A stretch of 15,873 bases of DNA from Gammaproteobacteria bacterium (lineage in GTDB: Bacteria > Pseudomonadota > Gammaproteobacteria > HK1): positions 1 to 15,873 of the forward strand of contig JAJECB010000166.1 of assembly GCA_022822245.1 (NCBI GenBank), given 5' to 3'. Within the stretch, counting starts at the first letter, position 1, and every line of letters begins with the position of its first letter. Under the pieces are notes generated by a model, which had not been told where the DNA came from, made no database searches, and saw nothing but the letters and a program-made list of their open reading frames with translations. Positions 15,118 to 15,873 of this stretch are shown piece by piece. Both the position numbers and the translations under genes were made by a program.

Positions 15118-15873
15118 GGGGCGGCTACGTGGAGAGTTTTGCCCATGACTCCGAGGGTTCCAAAGAGGAATCTGATTACGTACCAAATTCATCCGGCTCA
15201 GAAATAGTTCTCAGCCAGCTTGAGGACTCGGTACGGCATGGGGGCGGTGCGCAGGGCGACGAACGCGAGGCGGGGAAACATCTCGCGGAGCGAGAAACGG
15301 CGGCTGAAGCGGTAGGAGAATTCGGCCAGGTATCGCGGCAGATGCTTGGAACTGAAGTGGTGATAGGTGCCATGAAAGGAGCGCTTGACGTTGCCCAGAA
15401 TCGTGTTGACCCAAGTGAGCGCGGGATGCTGAGCGCTCTGCGGTCCACTTCCGGTCACGAACGGCTGGTGAATGCACCCGACTTGTTTCACCGCGGCGAA
15501 GCAGCCCAAGGCGTCGGACACCACGACGGTGCCCGGTTCCAGGTGGCACCGGGCCCAGGTGGCGATCTCGTCGCTTCGAAACCCACCGACACGGCTCAGG
15601 CGCAGCCTCATCGGCCGGCCCTCATCGGTGAGCTCCACGGCGGCCACGAACGGCGTTTTGCCCGGCGCGCCTCGCCCGGTTTTCCCCCCGCGGCGCTGCC
15701 CGCCCCAATACGCATCATCGAGCTGCGCCCAGCCGCCCAAAGGGCGCGTGTCGTCGCGCTCCTTCATCACCTGCATCAGCTTGTGCTTGACCTTCCAGGC
15801 GGTGTTGTAGCTCACCGAAAGTTGCCGCGACAGCTCCAGCGCCGAGACCCCGTTCTTCGTCTGCGTCATCAGG
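15118..15873. mobile_element. Partial IS1595-family insertion sequence
   Basis: The transposase gene plus its 3' flank. Base composition drops from the GC-rich host pattern around 15120-15140, which suggests the IS end lies there, but with the other end outside the window the terminal inverted repeat and target duplication cannot be recognised. The left boundary given is an estimate. The element sits 30-100 nt after the stop of the ThDP-enzyme gene and does not interrupt it. Confidence 0.55.
15198..15873 (-). CDS. IS1595-family transposase, 5' end beyond the window
   Basis: A DDE-type transposase of the ISXO2-like (IS1595) family. 223 residues are readable from an internal methionine, and the frame stays open to the window edge. 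IS1595 transposases are normally about 300 residues with an N-terminal zinc ribbon, so the true start is probably outside. Seen here are a helix-turn-helix region (SALELSRQLSVSYNTAWKVKHKL), the first catalytic Asp D51 (LDDAYWGG), the second D119 (VVVSDALGCF), and N155 (TWVNTILGN), fitting the DDN form. A C-terminal GTYHHFSSKHLPRYLAEFSYRF block follows, and the protein ends with a normal stop. The readable part shows no frameshift, so the gene may be active. Its GC is visibly lower than that of its neighbours, as expected for a transferred element. Confidence 0.88.
   Translation of the reverse strand, partial: LMTQTKNGVSALELSRQLSVSYNTAWKVKHKLMQVMKERDDTRPLGGWAQLDDAYWGGQRRGGKTGRGAPGKTPFVAAVELTDEGRPMRLRLSRVGGFRSDEIATWARCHLEPGTVVVSDALGCFAAVKQVGCIHQPFVTGSGPQSAQHPALTWVNTILGNVKRSFHGTYHHFSSKHLPRYLAEFSYRFSRRFSLREMFPRLAFVALRTAPMPYRVLKLAENYF

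Noticed and set aside
13405..15192. Long minus-strand open frame opposite the ThDP enzyme
   Set aside because: Shadow frame in GC-rich DNA with no family signature; the plus-strand gene is well supported.

Overview
The window is a stretch of very GC-rich (by eye about 70%) bacterial chromosome with ten protein-coding genes, nearly all of them housekeeping. The most likely source is a high-GC gammaproteobacterium. It has a homodimeric AceE-type pyruvate dehydrogenase E1, a near full-length RNase T (a largely gammaproteobacterial enzyme) and a close homologue of E. coli DNA polymerase II. The E3 subunit carries its own lipoyl domain, as known from Neisseria and Ralstonia. Genus cannot be fixed from the sequence.

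Layout. Positions 41-1318 (minus) encode argininosuccinate synthase. Positions 1503-7994 (minus) hold the pyruvate dehydrogenase operon in the order aceE, aceF, lpdA. Its two intergenic gaps are long for an operon (234 and 177 nt), and the first is filled by an imperfect 204-bp palindrome with 22-nt near-identical ends. Diverging from aceE is rnt (8133-8780, plus), which converges on a minus-strand trio: polB (DNA polymerase II), a 3-hydroxyisobutyrate dehydrogenase-family oxidoreductase, and an HtrA-like protein in which all three catalytic residues appear lost. Divergent from polB, positions 13399-15084 (plus) encode a thiamine-diphosphate enzyme of the benzoylformate decarboxylase/acetolactate synthase superfamily. 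The window ends inside an IS1595-family transposase gene (15198 to the edge, minus) with visibly lower GC.

How the genes work together. AceE, AceF and LpdA form one complex that turns pyruvate into acetyl-CoA. Lipoyl groups are predicted on both AceF (K44) and LpdA (K43). ArgG belongs to arginine synthesis and has its own leader. RNase T and Pol II act in RNA maturation and DNA repair. Nothing links the oxidoreductase, the HtrA-like protein and the ThDP enzyme in a known pathway.

No tRNA, rRNA, CRISPR array or phage gene was seen, and no gene-free stretch exceeds 300 bases. I did not find a convincing new multi-gene system. The best leads are the palindrome between aceE and aceF, the inactive HtrA-like protein, and the ThDP enzyme of unknown substrate.
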